A DNA stretch of 64,000 nucleotides from Prevotella sp. UBA2756 (GTDB lineage: Bacteria > Bacteroidota > Bacteroidia > Bacteroidales > Bacteroidaceae), in contig DEJE01000019.1 of assembly GCA_002353205.1 (NCBI GenBank), positions 11,848 through 75,847 on the forward strand, given 5' to 3'. Within the stretch, counting starts at the first letter, position 1, and every line of letters begins with the position of its first letter. Under the pieces are notes generated by a model. That model had not been told where the DNA came from and searched no databases. It saw only the letters and a program-made list of their open reading frames with translations. A program made the position numbers and the translations under genes. Positions 33,589 to 43,248 of the stretch are shown piece after piece.

Positions 33589-33626
33589 ATGATGAACTTT
33601 GAACTGTGAGCTATGAACTATAAACT
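33589..33626 (+). repeat. Degenerate TGAACTA heptamer tract overlapping a start codon
   Basis: About five 7-bp units related to TGAACTA, the last two of which include the ATG and first codons of the next gene (ATGAACTATAAACTG). The same heptamer forms a 12-copy array at 61012-61125. Confidence 0.6.
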
Positions 33627-34407
33627 GTTGATTCCCATGTTCTTGCTGCTGCTTGTCGGCTGCAAGGGCGACGACGAGCTGGAGCGCACCGTGCTGCCGT
33701 TCAACATGGAGCGCGAGGCAGAGATTGTGGAAGGCCAGTCGCAGCGGCAAGCCATCTTCTCGGGCAACGGCGAGTACACGCTGAGCGTGGCCGACGAGAG
33801 CATCGCCACGGCCGTCTACCGTCCGTCGGGGAGCGGCATCGACTACGGTCATGTCGTCGTCACCGGCCTGAAGAGAGGCACGACCACGGTGACCGTCACC
33901 GACACGAAGGCGAAGAGCAGCGTCGACGTCAGCGTGAGGGTGATCTCGTCGAATTTCTATATGATGAGCATCGCCACGAGCGGCCATCCGTCGTTGAAGC
34001 ACGACCTGGTGAGCTGCTTCATTCCCAGCGACAAAGAGCGCCGCGACGTGCTCTTCTTCGTGCAGGAGGGAGCCGGACTGCGGTATCTGACGCGCGGCAC
34101 CTACCGCACCTACAGCGAGGAGGGAGCCGACTATGTGGTGCTGACCTACCCGTCGACCGAGACCGAGGGCGTGATGACCAACGCTTCCGACGCCGCCATG
34201 ATGGACCATACGTTCGCACTGGCGGGCAGCAGCCGCGATGCGCTCGACATCCTGCAGGCCCGCGGTCCGCTGACCGACCGCTTCACCGACCCGAACCAGC
34301 TCATACCGGTGAAGCTGGTGGAGAAGGGACAGCCCTTCGAGATAGCAGCGAACATCAAGTTCGGACCTTTCTACACGCTGTTCATCCCGTTCGGATATCT
34401 GGAGTGA
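33613..34407 (+). CDS. Lipoprotein with a bacterial Ig-like (Big_2-type) domain
   Basis: 264 residues with a short lipoprotein signal ([13 protein letters not shown], Cys17). Residues about 35-115 resemble a Big_2-type domain ([20 protein letters not shown] ... [19 protein letters not shown]). The C-terminal half is unassigned and beta-rich. Probably anchored in the outer membrane. The signal's first codons come from a heptamer repeat tract, so the start is somewhat uncertain, but no other in-frame ATG gives a signal peptide. Confidence 0.6.
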   Translation: MNYKLLIPMFLLLLVGCKGDDELERTVLPFNMEREAEIVEGQSQRQAIFSGNGEYTLSVADESIATAVYRPSGSGIDYGHVVVTGLKRGTTTVTVTDTKAKSSVDVSVRVISSNFYMMSIATSGHPSLKHDLVSCFIPSDKERRDVLFFVQEGAGLRYLTRGTYRTYSEEGADYVVLTYPSTETEGVMTNASDAAMMDHTFALAGSSRDALDILQARGPLTDRFTDPNQLIPVKLVEKGQPFEIAANIKFGPFYTLFIPFGYLE

Positions 34408-34486
34408 GAGGGAGAATAGCGTGAAGCAGACAGCAGAGAGAGGACACTTCCTACCATCCGCCATCAATGATCAACGAAAAAAGAAT

Positions 34487-34924
34487 ATGCTGAAGATAAA
34501 AGTTGTGAACAAGGGGCACCAGCAACTGCCCCGCTATGCCACGCCGCTGAGCGCGGGCATGGACCTTCGTGCCAACCTCGACGAGCCCGTCACGCTGCAT
34601 CCCATGGAGCGCGTGCTCGTGAAGACCGGACTCTTCATCGCCCTCCCCGAGGGCTATGAGGCACAGGTGCGGCCACGGAGCGGACTGGCTCTGAAGCACG
34701 GCATCACCGTGCTGAACACCCCCGGCACCATCGATGCCGACTACCGCGGCGAGATAGGGGTGCTGCTCGTCAACCTCTCGCAGGAAGACTTCGTCGTCAA
34801 CGACGGCGAGCGCATCGCCCAGATGGTCATCGCGCGCCACGAGCAGGCCGACTTCGAGGTGGTGGAAGAACTCGACGAGACAGAACGCGGCGCCGGTGGC
34901 TACGGCCATACGGGTGTGAAATGA
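34487..34924 (+). CDS. dut: Deoxyuridine 5'-triphosphate nucleotidohydrolase (dUTPase)
   Basis: Hydrolyses dUTP to dUMP, keeping uracil out of DNA and feeding dTMP synthesis. The start [15 protein letters not shown] gives 145 residues with all five trimeric dUTPase motifs: [40 protein letters not shown] and the C-terminal [10 protein letters not shown] that closes over the substrate. The frame is open 22 codons upstream with no similarity. It leads an operon with a TPR lipoprotein, a DUF4292 protein and an EnvC-like protein. Confidence 0.96.
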   Translation: MLKIKVVNKGHQQLPRYATPLSAGMDLRANLDEPVTLHPMERVLVKTGLFIALPEGYEAQVRPRSGLALKHGITVLNTPGTIDADYRGEIGVLLVNLSQEDFVVNDGERIAQMVIARHEQADFEVVEELDETERGAGGYGHTGVK

Positions 34925-34969
34925 AGCATCATAGCCGTTGATAACAGACCGTTGAATGACAAACGAAGC

Positions 34970-36751
34970 ATGATTAGAAAGATCATTACCTGTGCCTGCC
35001 TGTGTGCCGTCGTCGTGCTGACGGCTTCGTGCGGCAGTACGTCGGCCACCACCGCCTCGCAAACCGTGGCGCCGGCGGAGCGGAAAGCCGTGCCGCAGCT
35101 GTCGGAGAACGACGCCCTGCGCTTCAAGTATTTCTACTACGAAGCGCTGAACCAGCAGACGCAAGGGCACTACGACGTAGCCTTCGAGATGCTGCGCCAT
35201 TGCCTGACCATCAACCCCTATGCCGCAGAGGCCTACTTCTGCCTCTCAGCCTACTATTCCGAGCTGCAGCAAGATTCGATGGCCCTCGACTGCATGAAGC
35301 GCGCGGCCGAGCTGTCGCCCAACAACGACATCTACCAGGAGCGCCTCGCCGCCGCCTATATCGGCGTGAAGAACTTCCCCGAAGCCACCAAAGCCTTCGA
35401 GCAGCTCTATGCCTCGCACAAGAACCGCACCGACGTGCTCGAAACCATCCTGAAGCTCTACAGCTACCAGGAAGACTACGACAACGTGATCCGCACGCTC
35501 GACCGCATCGAGGCCGTCGAGGGTAGCAGCGAGCAGATAGCCCTGGGCCGCATGCGCGTCTATTCGCTGCGCGGCGAGAAGAAGAAAGAGCTGAACGAGC
35601 TGAAGAAGCTGGCCGACAAATACCCCAACGACATGAACTACCGCGTGATGATGGGCAACTGGCTGCTGCAGAACGGGAAGTCGTATGAGGCCCTGTTGGA
35701 GTATAACAAGGTGCTGAAGGAGGAGCCCGGCAACCTCGCCGTGCGCATGTCGCTCCTCGACTACTACCGCAGTCAGAACAAGGACAGCATCGCCAACATG
35801 ATGCAGGAGCAGATGCTCGTCAGCACCGACGTGCCGTGGCCCACGAAGCTGCAGCTGATGCGCAACGTGGTGGAGTGGAACGAAGACCATGGAGCCGACA
35901 GCACGCAGGTGCTGAACCTCTTCAGGCGCATCCTCGCCCAGCCGCAGCACGAGTCGGACATGACCGAACTGATGGCAGCCTACATGAAGCTGAAGAAGAT
36001 GCCGCAGGACAGTATCGACAGCGTTTTGGACGATGCCCTGCGCATAGAGCCCGACAATGCCTCGGTGCGCCTGCAGCTGCTGCAGTCGGCATGGAGCGCC
36101 GAGGACACGCTGCGCATCGTCAACCTTGCGCAGCAAGGCGTGGAATACAACCCCGAGGAGATGGTGTTCTACTATTTCCTCGGTCTGGCCCACTACCAAA
36201 AGAACGAGCGCGACGAGGCTCTGCGCGTGTTGCGGCAGGGCGCGGCGCAGATCAACGAGCAGAGCGACAAGGACCTAGCCTCCGAGTTCTACGGCATCAT
36301 GGGCGAGATACTGCACGACAAGGGTCTCGAAGCGGAGGCCTTCGCCGCCTACGACAGCTGTCTGCACTACAAACCCGACAACCTCGGCACGCTGAACAAC
36401 TACGCCTACTACCTCAGCCTGAAGCGCACTGACCTGCAAAAGGCCGAGCAGATGAGCTACCGCACGGTGAAAGCCGAGCCCAACAACGCCACCTTCCTCG
36501 ACACCTACGCCTGGATTCTGTTTGAAGAGGAGCGCTACGAGGAAGCGAAGATCTACATCGACCAGACGCTGCTGAACGACTCCGTGCCCTCGGGCGTGGT
36601 GCTCGAGCATGCCGGAGACATCTATGCCAAGACCGGCGACATGGAAAAAGCCGTCGACTTCTGGCAGAAGGCCGTCGATGCCGGGCACGACAGCAAGGTG
36701 CTCCTGCGCAAGATAAGAAACCGAAAATACATCAGAGAAGATGAGAAATAA
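34970..36751 (+). CDS. TPR-repeat lipoprotein
   Basis: 593 residues from MIRKIITCACLC, with a lipobox VLTASC (Cys21). The rest is a solenoid of about a dozen tetratricopeptide repeats (for example AFEMLRHCLTINPYAAEAYF near residue 70 and ALDCMKRAAELSPNNDIYQE near 110). TPR lipoproteins in this conserved operon presumably act as periplasmic scaffolds. It overlaps the following DUF4292 gene by 11 bp. An earlier in-frame ATG (34952) would break the signal peptide pattern. Confidence 0.85.
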   Translation: MIRKIITCACLCAVVVLTASCGSTSATTASQTVAPAERKAVPQLSENDALRFKYFYYEALNQQTQGHYDVAFEMLRHCLTINPYAAEAYFCLSAYYSELQQDSMALDCMKRAAELSPNNDIYQERLAAAYIGVKNFPEATKAFEQLYASHKNRTDVLETILKLYSYQEDYDNVIRTLDRIEAVEGSSEQIALGRMRVYSLRGEKKKELNELKKLADKYPNDMNYRVMMGNWLLQNGKSYEALLEYNKVLKEEPGNLAVRMSLLDYYRSQNKDSIANMMQEQMLVSTDVPWPTKLQLMRNVVEWNEDHGADSTQVLNLFRRILAQPQHESDMTELMAAYMKLKKMPQDSIDSVLDDALRIEPDNASVRLQLLQSAWSAEDTLRIVNLAQQGVEYNPEEMVFYYFLGLAHYQKNERDEALRVLRQGAAQINEQSDKDLASEFYGIMGEILHDKGLEAEAFAAYDSCLHYKPDNLGTLNNYAYYLSLKRTDLQKAEQMSYRTVKAEPNNATFLDTYAWILFEEERYEEAKIYIDQTLLNDSVPSGVVLEHAGDIYAKTGDMEKAVDFWQKAVDAGHDSKVLLRKIRNRKYIREDEK

Positions 36752-37655
36752 CACCCTTTCACTCGCTGCCGGCATCTTGCTGGCCATGGCGACGTGCCTC
36801 GCTTCGTGTGCTTCGAAGAAGGCCGTCACCGACAATATCGCCGTGCCCACACCCGGCGCGGCCGTCACCACGCCCTCAGCCGCCGAGGTCAACGCCAAGG
36901 AGCGCGCGCTGAGCTTCGCACGGAAGGTGGCCGCCAACGCCGTCGACTGCCAGAACATCACGTCGAAGATAGACTTCAACCTGAAAAGCGGAAGCAAGGA
37001 CATCACCGTCAGCGGAAAGCTGATGATGCGGCGCGACGACGTCATCCGCATACAACTGCAGGTGCCGCTGCTCGGCATGGAGGCCGGACGGCTGGAATTC
37101 ACCAAGGACTACGTGATGATCGTCGACCGCATCCACTCCGAATATGTCAAGGGCGACTACAACCAGGTGTCGTTCCTGAAAAACAACGGGCTCAACTTCA
37201 ACGCCCTGCAAGCGCTGTTCTGGAACCAGCTCTTCGTGCCCGGAGCCGACAACGTGACCGACAAGATGCTCACCAACTTCACTGTTGACACCGACAAGGC
37301 TGCCTCGACCACGCTCGCACTGCAACGCGACAACATGAACTACCAGTGGCAGGCCGACAGCCAGACCGGACTCATCAGCAGCGTGGAGGCTGAATACGGG
37401 AAGAACAAAGCCAAGGGCAGCACCAAGGTGACCTGCACCTACGACGACTTCAAAGCCCTCGACGGGAAGAAGTTCCCCTACAGCATCGTGCTCAACATGA
37501 ACACGTCGGCCACACAGAAGGCCCGCAACATCACCATGGGCATTCAGATGAAGAAAGTGAGCACCGACGACGACTGGGAGACGCGCACCACCGTGTCGAA
37601 AAAATACAAGCAGGTGAGCGTGGACGACGTGATGAAAAAACTCATGAATCTGTAA
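36741..37655 (+). CDS. DUF4292 (LolB-like) lipoprotein
   Basis: 304 residues with a lipobox (ATCLASC, Cys23). The mature part follows the DUF4292 pattern: ITSKIDFNLKSGSKDITVSG, then VIRIQLQVPLLGMEAGRLEF, and SEYVKGDYNQVSF, which form an open beta-barrel half like LolB/LolA. A role in lipoprotein or lipid handling at the outer membrane is plausible. The start overlaps the TPR gene, and the stop abuts the next ATG directly. Confidence 0.85.
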   Translation: MRNNTLSLAAGILLAMATCLASCASKKAVTDNIAVPTPGAAVTTPSAAEVNAKERALSFARKVAANAVDCQNITSKIDFNLKSGSKDITVSGKLMMRRDDVIRIQLQVPLLGMEAGRLEFTKDYVMIVDRIHSEYVKGDYNQVSFLKNNGLNFNALQALFWNQLFVPGADNVTDKMLTNFTVDTDKAASTTLALQRDNMNYQWQADSQTGLISSVEAEYGKNKAKGSTKVTCTYDDFKALDGKKFPYSIVLNMNTSATQKARNITMGIQMKKVSTDDDWETRTTVSKKYKQVSVDDVMKKLMNL

Positions 37656-39260
37656 ATGAAGAGAATACTGATCATATTGGCAGCCATGCTCTGCATGATA
37701 GCCCCCCAGGCACAGAACAGGAGGGCTACCGGCAAGGCTCCGACAGCTACCACCCAAAAGCAGAAGGCCAAAAGCCAGAAGCCTAAAGGGAAAGGTCAAA
37801 AGCAAAAAGCCAAAAGCCCGACCTACACCAACGACGACATCAAGAACCTGCAGAAGCAGCGCGCCGACGTTCAGAAGAAGCTCAAGGAGCACGAAAAGCT
37901 GCTCAAGGCCAACAAAGCCGACGTGAAAAAAGGGATGGACAACCTGATCTCGATCAACAGCGAGATCTCTGAACAGCAGAAAACCATCACCGGCATTGAG
38001 CAGGACATCAGCCATCTCGACGGCAACATCGACCTGCTCAAGGCGCAGCTCAGCACGCTCGAGAAGCAACTCGCACAGCACAAGGAGCGATACGTGAAGA
38101 GCATGCGCTACATGGCGCGCAACCGAAACATTCAGGACCGCCTGATGTTCATCTTCTCGGCAAAGAACTTCGCACAGATGTACCGCCGAATACGCTTCGT
38201 GCGCGAATATGCTGCCTATCAGCGGGCGCAGGGCGAAGAGGTGAAAGCCAAGCAGGAACAGATCGCCGCCAAGCACAAAGAGCTGGCCAGCGTGCGCACG
38301 CAGAAGAACGTGCTCCTCTCGAAAGGACGCAAGGCTCAGGCCACGCTGGAAGAGAAACAGCAGGAACAGCAGAAGATGGTGAACTCGCTGAAGAGTCAGC
38401 AGAAGACCATTCAGGGCATCATCGACGACCAGCACAAGAAGAATGCAGCCCTCAACGCTGAGATTGACCGACTCGTAGCCATCGAGGTGGCCAAGGCCAA
38501 GGCGCGTGCCGAAGAGGAGGCGCGCAGGAAAGCGGCCGAAGCTGAAGCGGCCAAGAAACGGCGCGCCGAGGAACTGCGGAAGAAAAAGGAAGCCGCAGAG
38601 GCCGCTGCACGCGAGAACGAACGGCGCATAGCGGAAGCCAAGAAGCGCGAAGAGAAAGCCAAGGAGGAGGCGCGGCGCGCTGAACGGCGCGATGAGGCCG
38701 CCAAGAAGAAAGCCGAACGCGAAGCCCTACAGGCCGAGGCCGACCGTCGCGCTGCCGAGCGCAAGGCCGAAGCCGACCGCCGACGTCACGAAAAGGAAGT
38801 GGCCGAGAGTGCGAAGAAGAACGAGGAGGCACTCACCATGTCGTCTGTCGACCGCAAGCTGAGCAGCAACTTCGAGAGCAACCGAGGCCGTCTGCCCATG
38901 CCCATCACAGGCCCCTACCGCGTCGTCAGCCACTACGGACAGTACAACGTGGAGGGATTGAAGAACGTGACGCTCGACAACAAGGGCATCAGCATACGCG
39001 GACAGGCAGGCGCACAGGCGCGCGCTATCTTTAGTGGTGAGGTAAGTGCCGTGTTCAACTTCGACGGGTCGAACGTTGTCATGGTGCGCCACGGCAGCTA
39101 TATCTCCGTCTACTGCAACCTGCGCTCCGTCAGCGTGCACCGCGGACAGCATGTCGACACCCGACAGAGTCTGGGAACCATCGGCTCCGACAACATCCTG
39201 CAGTTCCAACTGCGCCGCGAGACGAAGAAGCTCAACCCCGAGGTGTGGCTCGGACGATAA
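37656..39260 (+). CDS. EnvC-like murein hydrolase activator
   Basis: 534 residues: signal peptide (1-19), a basic low-complexity segment rich in K, Q, P and G (about 25-55), a long coiled coil (60-390, very rich in A, E, K and R), and a C-terminal LytM/M23-fold domain from about residue 415 (ending LRRETKKLNPEVWLGR). EnvC activates N-acetylmuramyl-L-alanine amidases at the septum. The LytM domain lacks the metal-binding HxxxD/HxH residues (for example VYCNLRSVSV in place of YAHL), as in E. coli EnvC, so it is predicted to be catalytically inactive. The ATG follows the previous stop with no gap. Confidence 0.9.
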   Translation: MKRILIILAAMLCMIAPQAQNRRATGKAPTATTQKQKAKSQKPKGKGQKQKAKSPTYTNDDIKNLQKQRADVQKKLKEHEKLLKANKADVKKGMDNLISINSEISEQQKTITGIEQDISHLDGNIDLLKAQLSTLEKQLAQHKERYVKSMRYMARNRNIQDRLMFIFSAKNFAQMYRRIRFVREYAAYQRAQGEEVKAKQEQIAAKHKELASVRTQKNVLLSKGRKAQATLEEKQQEQQKMVNSLKSQQKTIQGIIDDQHKKNAALNAEIDRLVAIEVAKAKARAEEEARRKAAEAEAAKKRRAEELRKKKEAAEAAARENERRIAEAKKREEKAKEEARRAERRDEAAKKKAEREALQAEADRRAAERKAEADRRRHEKEVAESAKKNEEALTMSSVDRKLSSNFESNRGRLPMPITGPYRVVSHYGQYNVEGLKNVTLDNKGISIRGQAGAQARAIFSGEVSAVFNFDGSNVVMVRHGSYISVYCNLRSVSVHRGQHVDTRQSLGTIGSDNILQFQLRRETKKLNPEVWLGR

Positions 39261-39333
39261 GGGAAGAGCGGGAAAGCGGAGTGTAAAGAATGGAGAACGG
39301 AGATTGTAATATCCTTCAAAAAACATCAAATTC

Positions 39334-39365
39334 TTTGGAATTGCGAAAGAAAAGCTGTAATTTTG
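39334..39365 (+). promoter_or_regulatory. Promoter of the nitroreductase gene
   Basis: TTTG at 39334-39337, a 20-bp spacer, TAATTTTG at 39358-39365, 44 bp before the ATG at 39410. Confidence 0.7.
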
Positions 39366-39409
39366 CAGCCAGATTGAACGAAATTGCACAAATCTGTAAC
39401 AAAGAAAAA

Positions 39410-40039
39410 ATGAAAAAACTATTCCTTATTGCTCTGTCGGCCGTGATGATGAGCTGCAGCGCCGTGGCACAACAGACCATACAACTGCCACAACCCGACA
39501 TGAACCTTCTTAAGAAAGACCTCGGAACGACGCTGAAAGAGCGACGCTCCAGCCGTAGCTACGACGCTTCGCTACAGCTCACCGATGCCCAACTGAGCAC
39601 CCTTCTGTGGGCTGCATGCGGCATCAGCGAGGAAAAGCGCGGTCTGATTACGGCTCCGTCGGCCGTGAACATGCAAGACATCAAGGTGTATGTATGCAAT
39701 GCAAAGGGCGCCTGGAAATGGAACCCGAAGGAAAATACGCTCACACTCATCAATGCCAAGGACGTGCGCGCCAGCGTGGCCGGACAGCAAGCCTTCGTCA
39801 AGGATGCTCCGGTGAGCCTCGTGCTCGTGAGTGATCAGAGTGCCCGCAACCGAAAGAATGAGACCTACGCAGCCATGGACGCCGGCTACGTGTCGCAGAA
39901 CATCTACCTGGCCTGCGTGGCTATGGGGCTTCAGACCGTTGCACGTGCCATGATGGACAAGGACTCGCTGCGCCAGGAGCTTCAGCTCAGCGACGAGGTG
40001 TGGCTCGAACTGAACCACCCCGTGGGCTACGGAAAGTAA
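39410..40039 (+). CDS. Exported nitroreductase-family (SagB-like) protein
   Basis: 209 residues. A signal-like N-terminus (KKLFLIALSAVMMSCSAVAQ) precedes a nitroreductase fold: RRSSRSYDASLQLTDAQLST (FMN-phosphate arginines), APSAVNMQDIKVYV, and VSQNIYLACVAMGLQTVARA. FMN-dependent oxidoreductases of this SagB-like subgroup are common in Bacteroidales, and an exported version with a possible lipid anchor (Cys16) is notable. The substrate is unknown. The start is set by the signal peptide and by the promoter 44 bp upstream. Confidence 0.8.
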   Translation: MKKLFLIALSAVMMSCSAVAQQTIQLPQPDMNLLKKDLGTTLKERRSSRSYDASLQLTDAQLSTLLWAACGISEEKRGLITAPSAVNMQDIKVYVCNAKGAWKWNPKENTLTLINAKDVRASVAGQQAFVKDAPVSLVLVSDQSARNRKNETYAAMDAGYVSQNIYLACVAMGLQTVARAMMDKDSLRQELQLSDEVWLELNHPVGYGK

Positions 40040-40112
40040 GTGGGTCTCCATGAAATACGCAAAAATCATACATTTTTTTTGCATTTTTCATTGTGATTAG
40101 AAAAAAAACAAG

Positions 40113-40120
40113 TATATTTG
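40113..40120 (+). promoter_or_regulatory. -7 box of the thioredoxin/Omp28 cluster
   Basis: TATATTTG, 46 bp before the ATG at 40167, with ATTG/TTGTG at about 19 bp upstream as a partial -33 box. Confidence 0.55.
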
Positions 40121-40166
40121 CACACAAATTCAAATCATTGCAAATTCAACAACAGAGGAGAAAAGC

Positions 40167-40667
40167 ATGAAAAAACACCTGATGATTCTGATGCTGGTTC
40201 TTTTCGCCGGCACACAGATGGCCAAGGCACAGCTGCCAGCCGTCACACTGAAGAGTATGGAAGGAAAAGAAGTGCGCACCGACACGCTGAACCTGATGAA
40301 TCAGGGTCGGCCGATCATCATCGACTTCTTCGCCACGTGGTGCAAACCCTGCAACCGCGAGCTTGATGCCATCGCAGAAGTGTATCAGGACTGGGTTGAC
40401 GAGACGGGCGTGAAGCTCATCGCCGTCAGCATCGACCAGGCCCACAACCAGAACAAGGTGAAGCCCCTGGTGAACCAGCACGGCTGGGAATACGACGTGC
40501 TGCTCGACCCGAACAGCGAATTCAAGCTTGCCATGGGCATTCCCGGTGCCATTCCCTACACCCTGATCATCGACGGCAAGGGAAATATCGTCTACCGTCA
40601 CAACGGATACATCGAAGGAGCTGAGGAAGAGCTCATCGAGAAAGTACGCGAACTGGTGAAGCCATGA
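40167..40667 (+). CDS. TlpA-like periplasmic thioredoxin-fold protein
   Basis: 166 residues: signal peptide (1-22, cleavage after AKAQ), then a thioredoxin fold with WCKPC (Cys59, Cys62) and the cis-Pro loop IPGAIPYTLII. Such TlpA/ResA-like proteins reduce or exchange disulphides in exported proteins. It begins a run with an outer-membrane protein and Omp28-type proteins that also carry CxxC. The stop overlaps the next start by 4 bp (ATGA at 40664), implying coupled synthesis with the DUF6029 protein. Confidence 0.88.
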   Translation: MKKHLMILMLVLFAGTQMAKAQLPAVTLKSMEGKEVRTDTLNLMNQGRPIIIDFFATWCKPCNRELDAIAEVYQDWVDETGVKLIAVSIDQAHNQNKVKPLVNQHGWEYDVLLDPNSEFKLAMGIPGAIPYTLIIDGKGNIVYRHNGYIEGAEEELIEKVRELVKP

Positions 40668-42355
40668 GAAGAACCACCATCGTCCTGACCTGTCTGCTGG
40701 CCGTCAGTGCCGCAGCACAAGCCCAGACCGACACCCCGAACAAGGTGACGGTGAACGGCAGTGTGCAGAGCGACATCCTCATTCCGCAGGAAGACGAGAG
40801 CATCGGCACCGGCGAATACAAAGACTGGGGCCTGACAAACACCTACGTGGACGTGAACCTGAAGAGCAAATACGTCGACGCCGGGCTCCGGGGCGAGTAC
40901 TTAGAGCACCCGCTGCCTGGTTATGAGAACGATTTCAAGGGCTGGGGCCTTCCCCATTTCTGGGTGAAAGGCAAGCTGAAGGACGTGGAGCTCACCGTGG
41001 GAACATTCTACGAGCAATTCGGATCGGGATTCATCCTGCGCACCTACGAGGAACGATCGCTCGGCATCGACAACTCCATACTGGGCGCTCGACTCGCCGT
41101 GACGCCCTTCAAGGGTGTGAACATGAAAGTGCTCACAGGCCGACAGCGCCGCTACTGGGACTGGAACAAAGCGTGGCTGACGGGAGCCGACGTGGAACTG
41201 AACGTCGACCAGTGGAGCCGTCGCATGCAGGAGTCGGGCACCTACCTGATGCTCGGAGCTTCCTACGTGAACAAGCACGAGAAAACGGAGGACATCATGG
41301 TGGACAACGTGCACAAGCTGAACCTGCCAGAGAACGTCAATGCTTTCGACCTGCGCGCCCGACTGCAGAAAGGCAACGTGTCGGTGCTGGCCGAATATGC
41401 GCAGAAGACGCAGGATCCATCGTTCGACAACCAGTATATCTACCGCAAGGGCTATGTGGCCATGCTCTCGGCCAGCTACTCCAAGCGCGGCATGAGCGTG
41501 CTGCTCCAGGCCAAACGGTCGGACAACATGTCGTTCCGCAGCCGTAGGAGCATGAACGGCACGTCGTCGTTCATCAATCACCTGCCCGCATTCACCATGG
41601 ATCACACCTATTCGCTCGCTGCTCTCTATCCCTACGCTACGCAACCGATGGGCGAATGGGCCTATCAGGCTGAGCTGGGCTATCAGTTCAAGCGCGGAAC
41701 GGCGCTCGGCGGCAAGTACGGTACGAGCGTAAAGGTCAACTTCTCGCACGTCCATTCGCTGGCCAAGAGCGAACGAACCATCGCTGTGCGCGACCCTGAG
41801 GCCATCAACCCGCAGCAGAGCACCGTCTACTATACCGGAAAAGGCACTGACGGCTACGGCTCGCCGTTCTGGAAATGGGGCGACCAGACTTATTATCAGG
41901 ACCTGAACTTCCAGATTGACAAGAAGTTCACGAAGCTGTTCAAGCTCAACCTGATGTACATGAACCAATTCTACAACAAGACAGTGGTCGAGGGCGAGGG
42001 CGGAATGATTCACTCCGACATCTTCGTCGCCGACGGCAAATACCAGTTCAACAAGAAGTTCACACTCCGCGGCGAGCTACAATATCTCGCTACGAAGGAC
42101 GACCAGGGAGACTGGGCCTTCGCGTTGCTCGAACTGTCGATGCTGCCTAACTGGATGTTCACCATCAGCGACCAGTGGAACTGCGGCGAGACCGACCTCC
42201 ATTACTACATGGCCAGCGTGACGTTCAACATGGGCAGCCATCGCGTGCAGGCGGGTTACGGCCGCACACGCGCCGGATTCAACTGCTCGGGAGGCGTGTG
42301 CCGCTATGTGCCGGCCTCGAAAGGCTTCTCACTGTCGTACAACTACAACTTCTGA
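40664..42355 (+). CDS. DUF6029-type outer-membrane protein
   Basis: 563 residues with a signal peptide (cleavage after AAQAQ near residue 21). The body alternates amphipathic beta strands with aromatic ends, and ends with FSLSYNYNF, a terminal aromatic residue as used by the BAM machinery. It is therefore predicted to be an outer-membrane beta-barrel. The sequence resembles DUF6029 proteins of Bacteroidales, which have no assigned function. Coupling to a TlpA-like gene by a 4-bp overlap suggests that its folding or activity depends on disulphide chemistry. Confidence 0.75.
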   Translation: MRRTTIVLTCLLAVSAAAQAQTDTPNKVTVNGSVQSDILIPQEDESIGTGEYKDWGLTNTYVDVNLKSKYVDAGLRGEYLEHPLPGYENDFKGWGLPHFWVKGKLKDVELTVGTFYEQFGSGFILRTYEERSLGIDNSILGARLAVTPFKGVNMKVLTGRQRRYWDWNKAWLTGADVELNVDQWSRRMQESGTYLMLGASYVNKHEKTEDIMVDNVHKLNLPENVNAFDLRARLQKGNVSVLAEYAQKTQDPSFDNQYIYRKGYVAMLSASYSKRGMSVLLQAKRSDNMSFRSRRSMNGTSSFINHLPAFTMDHTYSLAALYPYATQPMGEWAYQAELGYQFKRGTALGGKYGTSVKVNFSHVHSLAKSERTIAVRDPEAINPQQSTVYYTGKGTDGYGSPFWKWGDQTYYQDLNFQIDKKFTKLFKLNLMYMNQFYNKTVVEGEGGMIHSDIFVADGKYQFNKKFTLRGELQYLATKDDQGDWAFALLELSMLPNWMFTISDQWNCGETDLHYYMASVTFNMGSHRVQAGYGRTRAGFNCSGGVCRYVPASKGFSLSYNYNF

Positions 42356-42395
42356 CGGCCTCGCCGAAGCGGAACCAATCAAACATTGTGCAGAT

Positions 42396-43223
42396 ATGAG
42401 GACATATATATATAATAAGGTGAAAGGCAGGGCAGCCTTCATGCTCGCCCTGTTGCCTCTCAGCCTGACAGTAGTCATGCTGCTCTCGGCATGCAGCCAC
42501 ATCGACGAGGACGAACGGTTCATCTACGTGAAGCCCGCCGACGTGATGCGGCGCGTGCTCATCGAGGACTTCACGGGCCAGCGCTGCGTGAACTGTCCCG
42601 CCGCCCACGAGCTCATTGAGCAACTGCAGCAGCAGTATGGCGACACCACCATCATCGCCGTGAGCATCCACGGCGGTGCACTCTCGGTGAAGAGCACACC
42701 CACCATCGTCGGACTATGGACCGAACAGGGCGACCAATACAACAAAGACTGCGGCGTGGAGACATGGCCTGCCGGACTCATCAACCGCTCGGGCGGCCTG
42801 CTCGACGTGGCACAATGGTCGGCAAAGGTCTACGAAGAAGTGCAGAAGACCACACCCGTGGAGAGCATCACCATCAGCAACGTGGTGAAAGGCGAACGGC
42901 TGAGCTTCGATGTCAACCTGTCGGCGCTGGAGAACATCAACGGCAAGCTGCAGCTATGGGTCATCGAGGACGGTATCGTGGCCCCGCAGCAGATGGGCGA
43001 CGGCTCAATGAACCGCACCTACGTGCACAACAACGTCTTCCGCACCTCCATCACGCCCTTGGCAGGCGATGATATTGCCATCCCCGCGGGCCGCGAGACC
43101 ACCCTTCCCTACTCGACAGCCTTCAACGAAGCATGGAACCGCGACAACCTGGCCATCGTGGCCATCGTGAGCAACAGCAGCGGCGTGCTGCAGGTGGTGA
43201 AGAAAAAGCTGAAAGACTCCTGA
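42396..43223 (+). CDS. Omp28-related lipoprotein with CxxC
   Basis: 275 residues from MRTYIYNKVKG, with a lipobox (VMLLSAC, Cys33). Residues about 54-140 form an Omp28-type thioredoxin-like domain: IEDFTGQRCVNCPAAHELIE carries Cys64 and Cys67. A beta-sandwich follows. Omp28 proteins are outer-membrane lipoproteins of Porphyromonas and relatives. It lies 40 bp after the DUF6029 gene. An upstream in-frame start would add about 30 residues with no signal. Confidence 0.8.
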   Translation: MRTYIYNKVKGRAAFMLALLPLSLTVVMLLSACSHIDEDERFIYVKPADVMRRVLIEDFTGQRCVNCPAAHELIEQLQQQYGDTTIIAVSIHGGALSVKSTPTIVGLWTEQGDQYNKDCGVETWPAGLINRSGGLLDVAQWSAKVYEEVQKTTPVESITISNVVKGERLSFDVNLSALENINGKLQLWVIEDGIVAPQQMGDGSMNRTYVHNNVFRTSITPLAGDDIAIPAGRETTLPYSTAFNEAWNRDNLAIVAIVSNSSGVLQVVKKKLKDS

Positions 43224-43248
43224 TAGAAACAATAAAAAAACATAGCGT

